Positions 32,971 through 42,510 of a stretch of DNA of 64,000 bases are shown here, one piece after another (positions within the stretch are counted from its first letter, which is position 1; each line of letters begins with the position of its first letter). A model generated the notes under the pieces. The model saw only the letters and a program-made list of their open reading frames with translations. It was not told the DNA's origin and did not search any database. Source of the DNA: UBA2336 sp049306095 (GTDB taxonomy: Bacteria > Bacteroidota > Bacteroidia > Cytophagales > Cyclobacteriaceae). Both the position numbers and the translations under genes were made by a program. Location: the NCBI GenBank assembly GCA_049306095.1, contig JBAQPU010000002.1:10125-74124 (forward strand). Reading direction: 5' to 3'.

Positions 32971-33732
32971 ATGGAATTGCAAAAATTACTATCTGTTGCC
33001 CGATCAGCAGCCGCTGAAGCTTCAAAAGAAATTTTGAGGGTTTATAATTCTGATAATTTTCAGGTTGAGCGGAAAGGAGACCATTCTCCGTTGACTATTG
33101 CCGATAAGAAAGCACACCTCGCCATAACTTCCATCCTCGAATCAACTGAACTGCCAATCCTGAGCGAAGAAGGAAAAGACATTCCTTACCATGAACGGAA
33201 GGACTGGAACTATTTCTGGATGGTTGATCCACTTGATGGAACCAAAGAATTCATCAAACGAAATGGTGAGTTCACGGTTAATATTGCTTTGATCGAGAAT
33301 CAAACTCCTGTTTTAGGAGTGGTTACCGTTCCGGTAACGGGTGAAGAGTTTTTTGGAGCAAAGGGGATGGGTGCTTTTTTGCATCACGGGGAAAGTACCA
33401 TACAACTACCAACACGAACACGGGTTGATTTACAAAAACCGGGAGTGCGAGTTATCGCCTCACGTTCGCATATGAACGAAGAAACGCTGCAGTATATCGA
33501 TCGGTTGAACGAACCTCAATTAGTTTCGTCAGGCTCGAGTCTGAAGTTTATGTTACTCGCCACCGGCAAGGCCGATGTGTATCCGCGATTTGCCCCAACC
33601 ATGGAGTGGGATACCGCAGCAGCGCATGCTATTGTGAAAGAAGCAGGATTTTCAGTAAAGGAAAAGGATGTTGACGCTGAGTTGCTCTACAATAAGCCCA
33701 ACCTTCTCAATCCCTATTTTATTTGTCTTTAA
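32971..33732 (+). CDS. cysQ: 3'(2'),5'-bisphosphate nucleotidase CysQ
   Basis: A 253-residue inositol-monophosphatase-fold enzyme removing the 3'-phosphate from PAP or PAPS. The metal motif LSEEGKD near 67-73 and the signature WMVDPLDGTKEFIKRNGEF near 89-107 are complete, as is the second motif MEWDTAAAHAI near 211. It recycles PAP produced by sulfotransferases or PAPS reduction, which fits the upstream PAPS-forming genes. Confidence 0.94.
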   Translation: MELQKLLSVARSAAAEASKEILRVYNSDNFQVERKGDHSPLTIADKKAHLAITSILESTELPILSEEGKDIPYHERKDWNYFWMVDPLDGTKEFIKRNGEFTVNIALIENQTPVLGVVTVPVTGEEFFGAKGMGAFLHHGESTIQLPTRTRVDLQKPGVRVIASRSHMNEETLQYIDRLNEPQLVSSGSSLKFMLLATGKADVYPRFAPTMEWDTAAAHAIVKEAGFSVKEKDVDAELLYNKPNLLNPYFICL

Positions 33733-33756
33733 AATCTTCTTAAGTTGCCAGTTATT

Positions 33757-34749
33757 ATGGCAAAGAAGGAAAGAGTATTAATTACCGGTGGAGCGGGTTT
33801 TTTAGGTTCCCACCTGTGTGACCGTTTTATCAAGGAGGGTTTTCACGTGATCGCGATGGACAACCTGATTACCGGTGATGTAAGGAATATTGAGCACCTG
33901 TTTAAACTTCCTGATTTTGAATTTTACCATCACGATGTTTCAACTTTTGTGCATGTTCCCGGTGAGCTTCAATACATTCTCCATTTCGCTTCTCCTGCCA
34001 GTCCGATTGATTATTTAAAAATTCCGATCCAAACATTAAAAGTTGGATCGCTTGGTATCCATAACCTGTTGGGATTGGCCCGTGTTAAAAAATCCAGAAT
34101 TCTGATTGCCTCTACTTCAGAAGTATATGGCGACCCATTGGTGCACCCACAGCCAGAAGAATATTATGGTAATGTAAACCCTGTTGGTCCGCGCGGTGTG
34201 TACGATGAGGCCAAGCGTTTTCAGGAAGCGATGACGATGGCTTACCACACCTATCATAACGTAGATACCCGCATTGTTCGGATTTTCAATACCTACGGTC
34301 CGCGCATGCGATTGAACGATGGCAGAGTGTTACCGGCATTTATCGGACAGGCATTGCGGGGCGAGGACTTAACCGTGTTTGGTGATGGTTCTCAAACACG
34401 TTCCTTCTGTTACGTAGATGATGAGGTAGATGGTATTTTCAGATTATTGATGTCTGACTACACCTTACCTGTAAATATTGGTAATCCAGATGAGATCACC
34501 ATTATGCAATTTGCGCAGGAAATTATTAAGCTGACAGGTACCAGTCAAAAGATAATCACCCAACCTTTGCCGAAGGATGACCCAAAGCAACGTCAGCCTG
34601 ACATAACCAAGGCTAAAAAATTGTTAGGGTGGGAGCCAAAGGTTTCACGTGCGGAGGGATTAAGGATTACGTATGAGTATTTTAAATCGCTGCCCAGGGA
34701 AGTACTTTTTGAGCGCGACTATAAGAATTTTGAGAAGTATGTTCGGTAA
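33757..34749 (+). CDS. UDP-glucuronate decarboxylase (UDP-xylose synthase)
   Basis: A 330-residue extended SDR enzyme. NAD loop TGGAGFLGSHLCDRF is near residue 10, DNLITGDVRNIEHL near 35, the catalytic triad region has STSEVYGDP and the Y-x3-K as YDEAK near 148. The UXS-specific HPQPEEYYGNVNPVGPRGVYDE block is clear. It makes UDP-xylose from UDP-glucuronate for glycan synthesis. The frame opens at TTG 33745; ATG 33757 is preferred. It marks the left edge of the large polysaccharide locus. Confidence 0.93.
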   Translation: MAKKERVLITGGAGFLGSHLCDRFIKEGFHVIAMDNLITGDVRNIEHLFKLPDFEFYHHDVSTFVHVPGELQYILHFASPASPIDYLKIPIQTLKVGSLGIHNLLGLARVKKSRILIASTSEVYGDPLVHPQPEEYYGNVNPVGPRGVYDEAKRFQEAMTMAYHTYHNVDTRIVRIFNTYGPRMRLNDGRVLPAFIGQALRGEDLTVFGDGSQTRSFCYVDDEVDGIFRLLMSDYTLPVNIGNPDEITIMQFAQEIIKLTGTSQKIITQPLPKDDPKQRQPDITKAKKLLGWEPKVSRAEGLRITYEYFKSLPREVLFERDYKNFEKYVR

Positions 34750-34844
34750 CCCTCAAAATTCATTTGAAGTAAGGTGTATTGCTATTGGAGCAACTTCATA
34801 ATATTAAGTTTAGATACTTTATATAATCCTTGATAAATATGCTT

Positions 34845-35789
34845 ATGGAGAAAAGCGCAAGAATATATGTAGCTGGGCACCAAGGTATGGTTGGTTCAGC
34901 CATCTGGCGTAAATTACAAGCAGAAGGATATAAAAATCTTATTGGACACTCTTCCTCACATCTTGATTTAAGAAATCAGCACGCGGTTGAGACTTTTTTT
35001 TCTGACACCAAACCGGATTATGTTTTTTTAGCAGCAGCAAAAGTAGGTGGTATTTTAGCTAATAGTACGTATCCAGTTGATTTCCTATATGATAATCTGA
35101 TGATTCAAAATAATGTAATCAGTAATTCATTTGAACAAGGTGTCAAGAAATTATTATTCTTGGGTTCATCATGTATCTATCCTAAACTTGCTAATCAACC
35201 TATTGAGGAGGATAGTTTGTTAACCGGACAGTTGGAGTCAACCAACGAAGCATATGCTATTGCAAAAATAGCTGGCATTAAGCTTTGTCAGGCATACCAT
35301 AAACAATATGGATCACGGTTTATTTCCGTTATGCCTACTAACATGTATGGATATGGAGATAATTACCATTCGCAGCATTCCCATGTACTACCTGCTCTTA
35401 TTAGGCGCTTTCATGAAGCTAAGTCCGAAAATAAAAGTGAGGTGGTTATTTGGGGCACTGGTACCCCTTTACGAGAGTTTATGTTTGCGGATGATCTGGC
35501 TGAGGCTTGTTATTTTTTAATGAAGAACTATGATGGTCCTGCCTTAATAAATATTGGAACGGGAGAGGAAGTATCAATTCATGATTTGGCAAAACTTGTT
35601 GGCAACACGGTAGGGTATGAGGGAAAAATAGTATTTGACTCAACAAAACCCGATGGTACTCCACGAAAGTTAATGGATACAACGAAACTTCATAAGTTAG
35701 GGTATCGGCATAAAGTATCTTTAAAGGAAGGAATTTCTTTAACCTATCAGGATTTTCTTAAACACTACGTAGAAATGCGAGAGAAATGA
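34845..35789 (+). CDS. fcl: GDP-L-fucose synthase
   Basis: A ~314-residue SDR enzyme converting GDP-4-keto-6-deoxymannose to GDP-L-fucose. VAGHQGMVGSAIWRKL begins at residue ~9, FLAAAKVGGILANSTYP near 67, LFLGSSCIYPKLA near 103 and the Y-x3-K YAIAKIAG near 136. Possible starts are ATG 34839 and ATG 34845. From here on the DNA is visibly more AT-rich than to the left. The usual partner gmd lies downstream rather than upstream. Confidence 0.95.
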   Translation: MEKSARIYVAGHQGMVGSAIWRKLQAEGYKNLIGHSSSHLDLRNQHAVETFFSDTKPDYVFLAAAKVGGILANSTYPVDFLYDNLMIQNNVISNSFEQGVKKLLFLGSSCIYPKLANQPIEEDSLLTGQLESTNEAYAIAKIAGIKLCQAYHKQYGSRFISVMPTNMYGYGDNYHSQHSHVLPALIRRFHEAKSENKSEVVIWGTGTPLREFMFADDLAEACYFLMKNYDGPALINIGTGEEVSIHDLAKLVGNTVGYEGKIVFDSTKPDGTPRKLMDTTKLHKLGYRHKVSLKEGISLTYQDFLKHYVEMREK

Positions 35790-35869
35790 TACTTTCGCAA
35801 TCATGAATTTATGGGGTGGATTATTTTTATGGTGAAGGAAGGTCAATTTGTATTTCTAGCTTAATTTTA

Positions 35870-36991
35870 ATGAAAAAAGCATTTATTACGGGTATCACAG
35901 GGCAGGATGGAGCTTACTTGGCAGAATCCCTTTTGAATAAAGGATATGAAGTACATGGGCTAAAGAGAAGAACATCCTTATTCAATACTGGTCGTATTGA
36001 TCATATTTATCAGGATCCGCATGACAAGGGTGCGCGGTTGAAACTTTATTATGGGGACCTTACAGATTCTACCAATCTTATCAGATTGATCCAGAAAATT
36101 CAGCCGGATGAAATCTACAATTTGGGGGCAATGAGCCATGTTCGTGTAAGTTTTGAAATTCCTGAATATGTAGCTAATACTGATGCGATTGGAACACTCA
36201 GAATTTTAGAGGCAGTTCGGATTCTTGAGCTAACTAAAAAGACGCGTATCTATCAGGCATCTACATCTGAGTTGTACGGTAAGGTGTTTCAAACTCCTCA
36301 GTCTGAAAAGACACCATTCTATCCACGCTCACCATATGCCGTTGCTAAACTATATGGCTATTGGATAACGGTAAATTACCGGGAGGCATATGATATGTTT
36401 GCCTGTAATGGAATTTTATTTAATCATGAATCTCCCTTGAGAGGAGAAACTTTTGTGTCGCGTAAAATCACCAGAGCTGTGGCTCGTTTGTTTTTTGGAT
36501 TGCAAAAGAAACTGTATATGGGTAATCTGGATGCTAAGCGTGATTGGGGTCATGCAAAGGATTATGTTGAGGCCATGTATTTAATTCTGCAACAATCGGT
36601 TCCTGATGATTATGTAATAGCAACGGGGGTAACCATCTCTGTACGTGAGTTTATGATTCGTTGTTTTAAACATGTTGGAGTTACGCTTACCTTTAAGGGG
36701 AAGGGAATAAATGAAATCGGGTTTGTAGAAAGAGTTGAAGATGTAATAGCAGGATGTACCTTAAAACCTGGTGATGAAATTGTGAACATCGATCCCCGAT
36801 ATTTCAGACCAACGGAAGTTGATTTACTTCAAGGAGATCCATCAAAGTCTAAGAAAATTTTAGGATGGGAGCCTCAATACGATGTTAACAGATTATTGAT
36901 TGAAATGGTGAACGCAGATATTGATCTCATGCGTAGAGAGAATTTGTTAAGGCAAGGAGGATTTAAGGTTTTAAACTACCATGAATTGTAA
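35870..36991 (+). CDS. gmd: GDP-mannose 4,6-dehydratase
   Basis: A 373-residue SDR dehydratase, the first step of GDP-fucose synthesis. TGITGQDGAYLAESLL starts at residue 6, GLKRRTSLFNTGRIDH near 31, the catalytic STSELYGKV near 125, YPRSPYAVAKLYGYW near 147 with Y-x3-K, and HESPLRGETFVSRKI near 181. An 18-codon upstream extension of the frame is dismissed because ATG 35870 begins the conserved strand. Confidence 0.96.
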   Translation: MKKAFITGITGQDGAYLAESLLNKGYEVHGLKRRTSLFNTGRIDHIYQDPHDKGARLKLYYGDLTDSTNLIRLIQKIQPDEIYNLGAMSHVRVSFEIPEYVANTDAIGTLRILEAVRILELTKKTRIYQASTSELYGKVFQTPQSEKTPFYPRSPYAVAKLYGYWITVNYREAYDMFACNGILFNHESPLRGETFVSRKITRAVARLFFGLQKKLYMGNLDAKRDWGHAKDYVEAMYLILQQSVPDDYVIATGVTISVREFMIRCFKHVGVTLTFKGKGINEIGFVERVEDVIAGCTLKPGDEIVNIDPRYFRPTEVDLLQGDPSKSKKILGWEPQYDVNRLLIEMVNADIDLMRRENLLRQGGFKVLNYHEL

Positions 36992-37051
36992 TCTACCTCC
37001 TAAACCAACCTTTTGTATATTTTGACTCTAAAATTTGAATATTTGTACACA

Positions 37052-37846
37052 ATGACTCGGATCCTATTTGTCTCTATCATTATATTCCTTCTATTAAGCT
37101 CATGTGTTACAAATAAAAAGTACGTTTATCTCCAGAAGGATGATGTGAACCATAAAGATTTACCTAAGGACACGGTAATCAGATATTATGATCTCCAACG
37201 GTTTGAGTATAAGATCCAGCCTGAAGATAATATTTCAGTAAGGTTTGAGAGTTTAACGCCTGAAGAGTTTAATATTTTTAACAGAAGCCTGCAGCAGGAA
37301 CAAATTCAAAATCTAAATCAGGGTAATGCAATTCTCATTGGAGAACTGGTTGATCCTCTGGGTGAGATTACGTATCCGGTAATTGGAAAAGTTAGAGTGG
37401 CAGGCTTGACTGTGTATGAAGTTCAGACAAAACTTCAGCAAATAGCAGATGAATATCTGGAATCACCTGTTGTAAAAGTCCGGCTAATTAATTTTAGATT
37501 TACTATCCTAGGAGAGGCAAAGCGCGAAGGTACTGTTGTTCTTCCTAATAATAGGGTTAACTATATTGAGGCTATTGGATTAGCAGGCGGTTTGACTGAT
37601 TTAGCTGATAAAAAGAATCTAAAATTAATACGGCAAATCAATGGTAAAGCAGAAGTTCATTACCTAAATGTTCTGGATGAAAAATTTATTAATTCTCCTG
37701 AGTACTTTGTTCATCAGAATGACATTCTTATTGTGCCAGCACTTCGGCAAAGGCCATACCAAACCTATTTTGGTAAGAATTTAGCACTGCTGATTTCATC
37801 TCTCTCTCTTTTACTGTTAACCATAAGTCTAATTAATTCCAAATAA
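37052..37846 (+). CDS. Wza-like polysaccharide export lipoprotein
   Basis: A 264-residue outer-membrane export protein. It has a lipoprotein signal (LLLSS-C near residue 18), a Poly_export domain (QPEDNISVRFESL near 50 onward) and an SLBB segment (FTILGEAKREGTVVLPNNRVNYIEAIGLAGGLT, ~145-180). The C-terminal hydrophobic helix (LALLISSLSLLLLTISLI) fits the helix found at the end of Wza-type proteins. It forms the outer-membrane exit for the polysaccharide and is followed 1 bp later by its Wzc-like partner. ATG 37052 is preferred over the earlier frame opening at 37013. Confidence 0.93.
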   Translation: MTRILFVSIIIFLLLSSCVTNKKYVYLQKDDVNHKDLPKDTVIRYYDLQRFEYKIQPEDNISVRFESLTPEEFNIFNRSLQQEQIQNLNQGNAILIGELVDPLGEITYPVIGKVRVAGLTVYEVQTKLQQIADEYLESPVVKVRLINFRFTILGEAKREGTVVLPNNRVNYIEAIGLAGGLTDLADKKNLKLIRQINGKAEVHYLNVLDEKFINSPEYFVHQNDILIVPALRQRPYQTYFGKNLALLISSLSLLLLTISLINSK

Positions 37847-37847
37847 C

Positions 37848-40265
37848 GTGGATCAGTCATTTTTTGATCATGAGAAATCACAAGACCAACGGGGGTCTAC
37901 ACTGGATCTAAAACGGGTATTATATCGGGCACTTCGCTATTGGTATGTCATCGTTGTTTCATTGCTTCTTGCAATTTCAATCGCCTTTTTACATAACCGA
38001 TATGCTACACCTATTTATCCAGTAACAGCATCAATTCTGATTAGGGAATCACAAGAAGAATCGCAAGGCAGGTTATTGTATAACAACCCTCTGGTTAGTG
38101 GTTATCGCAATTACTTTAATGAGTTGTATATTATCCGGTCCTATCCGTTAGTTCAGCGAGTTATTGAAGAATTAAATTTTGAGGTTTCTTTTTTTTTAGA
38201 AGGTAATTTGCTTACTACCGAGGCTTATGATTATGTACCTGTCAAGGCAAAGGTTGTAGATGATCATGGTTGGGCAACCAAAAAATTTTATTTCAAAATT
38301 GTTAATGAAGATCAATTTGAGTTAGCCACCGATGGGGATATACCACTAAAGGAATCTCAAACTTTCAATTTTAATGACACTATTCATTTTTCAGGACTGG
38401 ATTTATGCTTGAAACTGGATGGTAGTAAATCTGTTCGACCCAGCTACGGAACTCAATATATTGCTGTCTATAGGTCATCGAATAGTCAAGTTGATTCCTA
38501 TGTGGGCAGACTTAATGCATCTTGGGCGGAAGAAGGAGCGGGTGTTGTGAACTTATCAATTAATGGATCCAGTACTGTCAAAGAGATTGATTTTCTGAAT
38601 GGATTAATTCGACAATACATAGAGAATGATATTGAAAAGAAGACGCTCGCAGCTACTCGCACCACTGAATTCATTGCAAGCCAATTAAGTGGTATTAGTG
38701 ATTCCTTAAAAATGGCTGAAAATCAGCTTGAGGCATTTAAAAATAGGAATGTAGTTACAAATCTTGGTGATCGGGCAGCAAGTTTGTATGAAAAAATTGA
38801 AGCCTTAGAGTTACAGCGAACCGATCTTTTGGTCAGATCAAATTACTATAAGTATCTGGAGGGGTACATTCAGCAAAGCGATAACCTGGATCAGGTTATA
38901 TTGCCATCTTCAATCGGAATCCCTGATGAAATTTTAGCTGGTCTTGTCGCTGAAATGGTTAAAACTCAAATGGAAATAAAGATGTTGAATCATGAGGCTA
39001 AAGCTGTTAATCCGTTTGTGCAAGAAAGGAGAAGAAAGTTAACAGAGCTAAAAAAGGAAATTATTGAATCGGTTCAGAACCAAAAGGGAGTTGATGATAT
39101 TAAGATGAATTTTCTGAATAAGCAATTGCACATGGTAGAACAGCAATTGAACACCTTGCCAATAGCGGAAAGACAACTGGTTTCTATTAAGCGGAACTAT
39201 ACTGTTTTGGAGAATTTGTATGTATTCTTATTGCAGAAGAAAGCCGAAGCTGAAATTTCCAAAGCATCTACGACTTCGGATATTGTAATGGTTAATGCGC
39301 CCAGAGCCGGGGGTACAATCTCTCCTAAGAAGGGTCAGAATTATTTGGTGCTGATTTTTCTTGGGTTTTCCATACCATTGTTTGCTTTTGTTTTAATTGA
39401 AATGTTTAATGTCCGAGTACAGTCTCGGGAAGATATTGAAAAGCTAACCGGTATTCCATTTATTGGAGGTGTGGGGCATAAGAGTACGGATAGTAATCTT
39501 GAGGTGCTTGCACGACCTAAAACCTCCATTGCTGAATCGTTTCGGGCGTTGCGATCGAATTTGATTTACTTTTTAGGAAATCAGGATAAAGCAGTTTTTC
39601 TGATTACAAGTTCTATTAGTGGTGAGGGTAAAACGTTTACTTCCGTCAATCTGGCTTCTGTATTTTCATTATCTGGGAAGAAGACTCTTATTGTTGGTGC
39701 GGATATGCGAAAACCAAAAATTTATGCCGATTTTGATCTTAGTAATGATGTTGGATTGAGTGGTTATCTCGCAGAATTAAATGATTTCGATTCCATTGTT
39801 CAGAAGACCTCTTATCAAAATCTTGATTTGGTGAGTGGTGGGGCAGTACCACCCAATCCGTCCGAGTTATTGTTAACTGAGAGAATGAAAGAATTTATTA
39901 ATGAGGCCAGATTGCGGTATGATTATATAATTATTGACACGCCACCACTGGCAATTGTAACAGATGCATTTGTACTGTCTGGATATGCTGACCATACCGT
40001 CTTTCTGGTTCGTCAGAATTATACCCCAAAAATTTTCCTGAGATCAATTCAGGATTTTTACTCCAGTGGTAAACTGAAGAATATTAGTATTGTATTCAAT
40101 GATATTTATAAATCTGGTCCTGGATATGGTTATGGTTATGGTTATGGCTATGGCTATGGCTATGGTTATGGTTATGGTTATGGCTACACATCCCGGGCAT
40201 CTGGTTATTATACAGAAGATCAGCCAAACGTAAAGGGCTTTTTCAATAAGTTTAAAAAATCATGA
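37848..40265 (+). CDS. Wzc-like tyrosine autokinase/chain-length regulator
   Basis: An 805-residue inner-membrane protein. It has an N-terminal Wzz domain with TM helix near 30-50, a long periplasmic coiled region (270-440), a second TM helix near 495-515, and a BY-kinase domain with Walker A SISGEGKT (~589-596), Walker A' VGADMRKPK near 618 and Walker B IIIDTPPLAI near 697. The tail contains eleven consecutive Gly-Tyr pairs (encoded at 40122-40187) and two more Tyr, a tyrosine cluster that such kinases phosphorylate in trans. It starts at GTG 37848; its stop overlaps the next gene (ATGA). Confidence 0.95.
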   Translation: MDQSFFDHEKSQDQRGSTLDLKRVLYRALRYWYVIVVSLLLAISIAFLHNRYATPIYPVTASILIRESQEESQGRLLYNNPLVSGYRNYFNELYIIRSYPLVQRVIEELNFEVSFFLEGNLLTTEAYDYVPVKAKVVDDHGWATKKFYFKIVNEDQFELATDGDIPLKESQTFNFNDTIHFSGLDLCLKLDGSKSVRPSYGTQYIAVYRSSNSQVDSYVGRLNASWAEEGAGVVNLSINGSSTVKEIDFLNGLIRQYIENDIEKKTLAATRTTEFIASQLSGISDSLKMAENQLEAFKNRNVVTNLGDRAASLYEKIEALELQRTDLLVRSNYYKYLEGYIQQSDNLDQVILPSSIGIPDEILAGLVAEMVKTQMEIKMLNHEAKAVNPFVQERRRKLTELKKEIIESVQNQKGVDDIKMNFLNKQLHMVEQQLNTLPIAERQLVSIKRNYTVLENLYVFLLQKKAEAEISKASTTSDIVMVNAPRAGGTISPKKGQNYLVLIFLGFSIPLFAFVLIEMFNVRVQSREDIEKLTGIPFIGGVGHKSTDSNLEVLARPKTSIAESFRALRSNLIYFLGNQDKAVFLITSSISGEGKTFTSVNLASVFSLSGKKTLIVGADMRKPKIYADFDLSNDVGLSGYLAELNDFDSIVQKTSYQNLDLVSGGAVPPNPSELLLTERMKEFINEARLRYDYIIIDTPPLAIVTDAFVLSGYADHTVFLVRQNYTPKIFLRSIQDFYSSGKLKNISIVFNDIYKSGPGYGYGYGYGYGYGYGYGYGYGYTSRASGYYTEDQPNVKGFFNKFKKS
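40122..40187 (+). repeat. in-frame hexanucleotide repeat encoding (Gly-Tyr)11
   Basis: Eleven GGN-TAY units (GGATAT, then GGTTAT and GGCTAT in blocks, last GGCTAC). Because the unit is 6 bp, gain or loss changes the number of Tyr residues without a frameshift. Confidence 0.95.
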
Positions 40266-41284
40266 ACAACCCATCATCCGCAAAGAAAATAGAAATTATT
40301 GCAGAAGTGGGTCAGGCTCATGATGGAAGTTTGGGGATTGCGCATAGCTATATCGATGTTTTGGCAGGTCTTGGGGTGGACGCAGTAAAATTTCAGACAC
40401 ACGTAGCGGAAGCGGAGAGTAGTATACATGAGCCATTTCGAGTTAAGTTCTCATACGAAGATGATACGCGGTTTGAATATTGGAAGCGAATGGAGTTTAC
40501 CCTTCCGCAATGGAAGGGTCTAAAAGATCATTGCGAACAGGTTGGTCTTGAGTTTATATCAAGTCCATTTTCGTTGGCAGCCGTGGATATCCTTGAGGAA
40601 GTGGGTGTGAAGAGATACAAAGTAGGCTCTGGTGAAACAAGTAATCTGCTCTTGCTTCAGAAAATTGCTGAAACAGGTAAACCCATTATTCTTTCTTCGG
40701 GCATGAGTGCTTTTCAGGAGCTAAAACAAACTGTAGACTTTCTTGCCCCTTTTGGAAATCCGCTTTCGTTGTTGCAATGCACTACTGCTTACCCTACCAA
40801 ACCAGAGCAATGGGGCTTGAATGTCTTATCTGAATTGCGTAAGGAATTTGGGTTGCCGATTGGATTCTCTGATCATTCTGGTGATATTTTTGCCTGCATT
40901 GCGGCCGCTTCTTTGGGAGCGCAGATATTGGAATTTCATGTAGTTTTCGATCATCAGATGTTTGGACCTGATGCTCCTGCGTCATTAGTACCGTCACAAA
41001 TCAAACAGTTGGTAGCGGGCGTACGTGACATTGAAAAATCATTCGGGAATCCGGTTGATAAAAACAGTATACAAGATTTTTCACCTCTTAGAGCTATGTT
41101 CGGGAAAACATTGGCCATCAATAAACCCCTTAAAAAAGGTCAAGTTATTACATTTTCAGATTTGGAAAGTAAAAAACCTGCTAATATGGGCATACCTGCC
41201 TCTGCTTATCGCGCAGTGGTGGGTAAAATGATTAATAAAGACATGAGTGCATTTTCTTTTTTAACCTCTGATGACCTGGAATGA
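40262..41284 (+). CDS. neuB: NeuB-type nonulosonate (sialic/legionaminic-like) synthase
   Basis: A 340-residue TIM-barrel synthase plus a C-terminal antifreeze-like SAF domain (from ~285, RAMFGKTLAINKPLKKGQ). EIIAEVGQAHDGSLG begins at residue ~11, VKFQTH near 41, YKVGSGETSN near 119 and GFSDHSGD near 201 place the PEP and metal sites (H203-region). It condenses PEP with an N-acyl-hexosamine to form a nonulosonate. ATGA overlaps link it to Wzc and neuC. Confidence 0.9.
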   Translation: MNNPSSAKKIEIIAEVGQAHDGSLGIAHSYIDVLAGLGVDAVKFQTHVAEAESSIHEPFRVKFSYEDDTRFEYWKRMEFTLPQWKGLKDHCEQVGLEFISSPFSLAAVDILEEVGVKRYKVGSGETSNLLLLQKIAETGKPIILSSGMSAFQELKQTVDFLAPFGNPLSLLQCTTAYPTKPEQWGLNVLSELRKEFGLPIGFSDHSGDIFACIAAASLGAQILEFHVVFDHQMFGPDAPASLVPSQIKQLVAGVRDIEKSFGNPVDKNSIQDFSPLRAMFGKTLAINKPLKKGQVITFSDLESKKPANMGIPASAYRAVVGKMINKDMSAFSFLTSDDLE

Positions 41285-42438
41285 GCAAGCGAAAAATTTG
41301 TGTTGTAATAACGGCCAGACCCAGTTACAGTAGGATAAAAACGGCATTGGATGCAATTAAGAACCATCCTGATTTGCAGCTTCAGATTGTGATAGCTGCT
41401 TCGGCATTATTGGATCGGTATGGGTCAGCGGTACAGTATGTTGAAGCCGATGGGTTTACGATTGATGCACGGGTTTTCAATGTGTTGGAAGGCGAGAACC
41501 TGACCGCGGCAGCTAAGACAACCGGCATTGGCATTCTGGAACTCTCAACGGTGTTTGATAATTTACAGCCGGATATTGTAGTAACCGTGGCAGATCGGTT
41601 TGAAACCATGGCAACTGCTATCGCGGCAACGTACATGAATATTCCACTTGCTCATGTTCAAGGGGGGGAGGTTACAGGGAATATTGATGAAAAAGTACGT
41701 CATGCCATTACTAAGTTAGCGGATTATCATTTTGTCGCTTCTCAGGATGCTCAAGAGCGGGTGATTCGCCTAGGGGAAGATCCGGGTATGGTATTTAATA
41801 CAGGATGTCCTTCAATAGATTTGGCAGCATTAGTTATGGAGCATGATCAGTTGGGATTTGACCCTTACCGTAAGTATGGAGGAGTAGGGAGTAAACCTGA
41901 TCTGACAAATGGATATTGGGTCGTGATGCAGCATCCGGTTACTACAGAGTATAGTGAGTCGCGAAAACATATTGAAGAAACACTTTTGGCATTGAAAACT
42001 TCGCAATTACCGGCCCTTTGGTTTTGGCCTAATGTAGATGCCGGTGCTGATGGTACCTCTACCGGAATAAGAGCCTTTCGTGAACGTGAACAACCGAAAC
42101 ACCTTCATTTTTTTAAGAATATGGAACCAGATGATTTTCTGCGTCTTCTGATTAACGCGAAAGGATTGATAGGAAATTCGAGTGTTGGAATTCGCGAATG
42201 TTCATTTTTGGGTGTTCCGGTTATCAATGTTGGTACGCGTCAATCCGGACGAGCAAGAGGAAAAAATGTTTTGGATGTGGGGTATGACCATTTGTCAATA
42301 AGTGCAGCCATGAAATCTATCTTAATAACCCCAAGACCAATGCAGGATAAAACATATGGGGGTGGAACTGCCGGGAAAAAAATAGCCGAACTACTGGCCG
42401 CCCTCCCGATTAGATTTGATAAGAAAATCCAATTTTAA
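41281..42438 (+). CDS. neuC: NeuC-type hydrolysing UDP-HexNAc 2-epimerase
   Basis: A 385-residue GT-B-like epimerase. ITARPSYSRIKTAL at the N-terminus, DRFETMATAIAATYMNIPLAHVQGGEVTGNIDEKVRHAITKLADYHF (~106-150, read in parts) and GNSSVGIRECSFLGVPVINVG near 298 are the characteristic blocks. It releases ManNAc (or a 6-deoxy-diacetamido analogue) for NeuB. The 4-bp overlap with neuB and the following neuA make a complete nonulosonate triad. Confidence 0.92.
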   Translation: MSKRKICVVITARPSYSRIKTALDAIKNHPDLQLQIVIAASALLDRYGSAVQYVEADGFTIDARVFNVLEGENLTAAAKTTGIGILELSTVFDNLQPDIVVTVADRFETMATAIAATYMNIPLAHVQGGEVTGNIDEKVRHAITKLADYHFVASQDAQERVIRLGEDPGMVFNTGCPSIDLAALVMEHDQLGFDPYRKYGGVGSKPDLTNGYWVVMQHPVTTEYSESRKHIEETLLALKTSQLPALWFWPNVDAGADGTSTGIRAFREREQPKHLHFFKNMEPDDFLRLLINAKGLIGNSSVGIRECSFLGVPVINVGTRQSGRARGKNVLDVGYDHLSISAAMKSILITPRPMQDKTYGGGTAGKKIAELLAALPIRFDKKIQF

Positions 42439-42510
42439 TAGATTGATAAATTCTGAATACAGTTTTTATATGTGTTCATGCTTATCCTTAACAGTTTGAC
42501 TTAAATTAGG

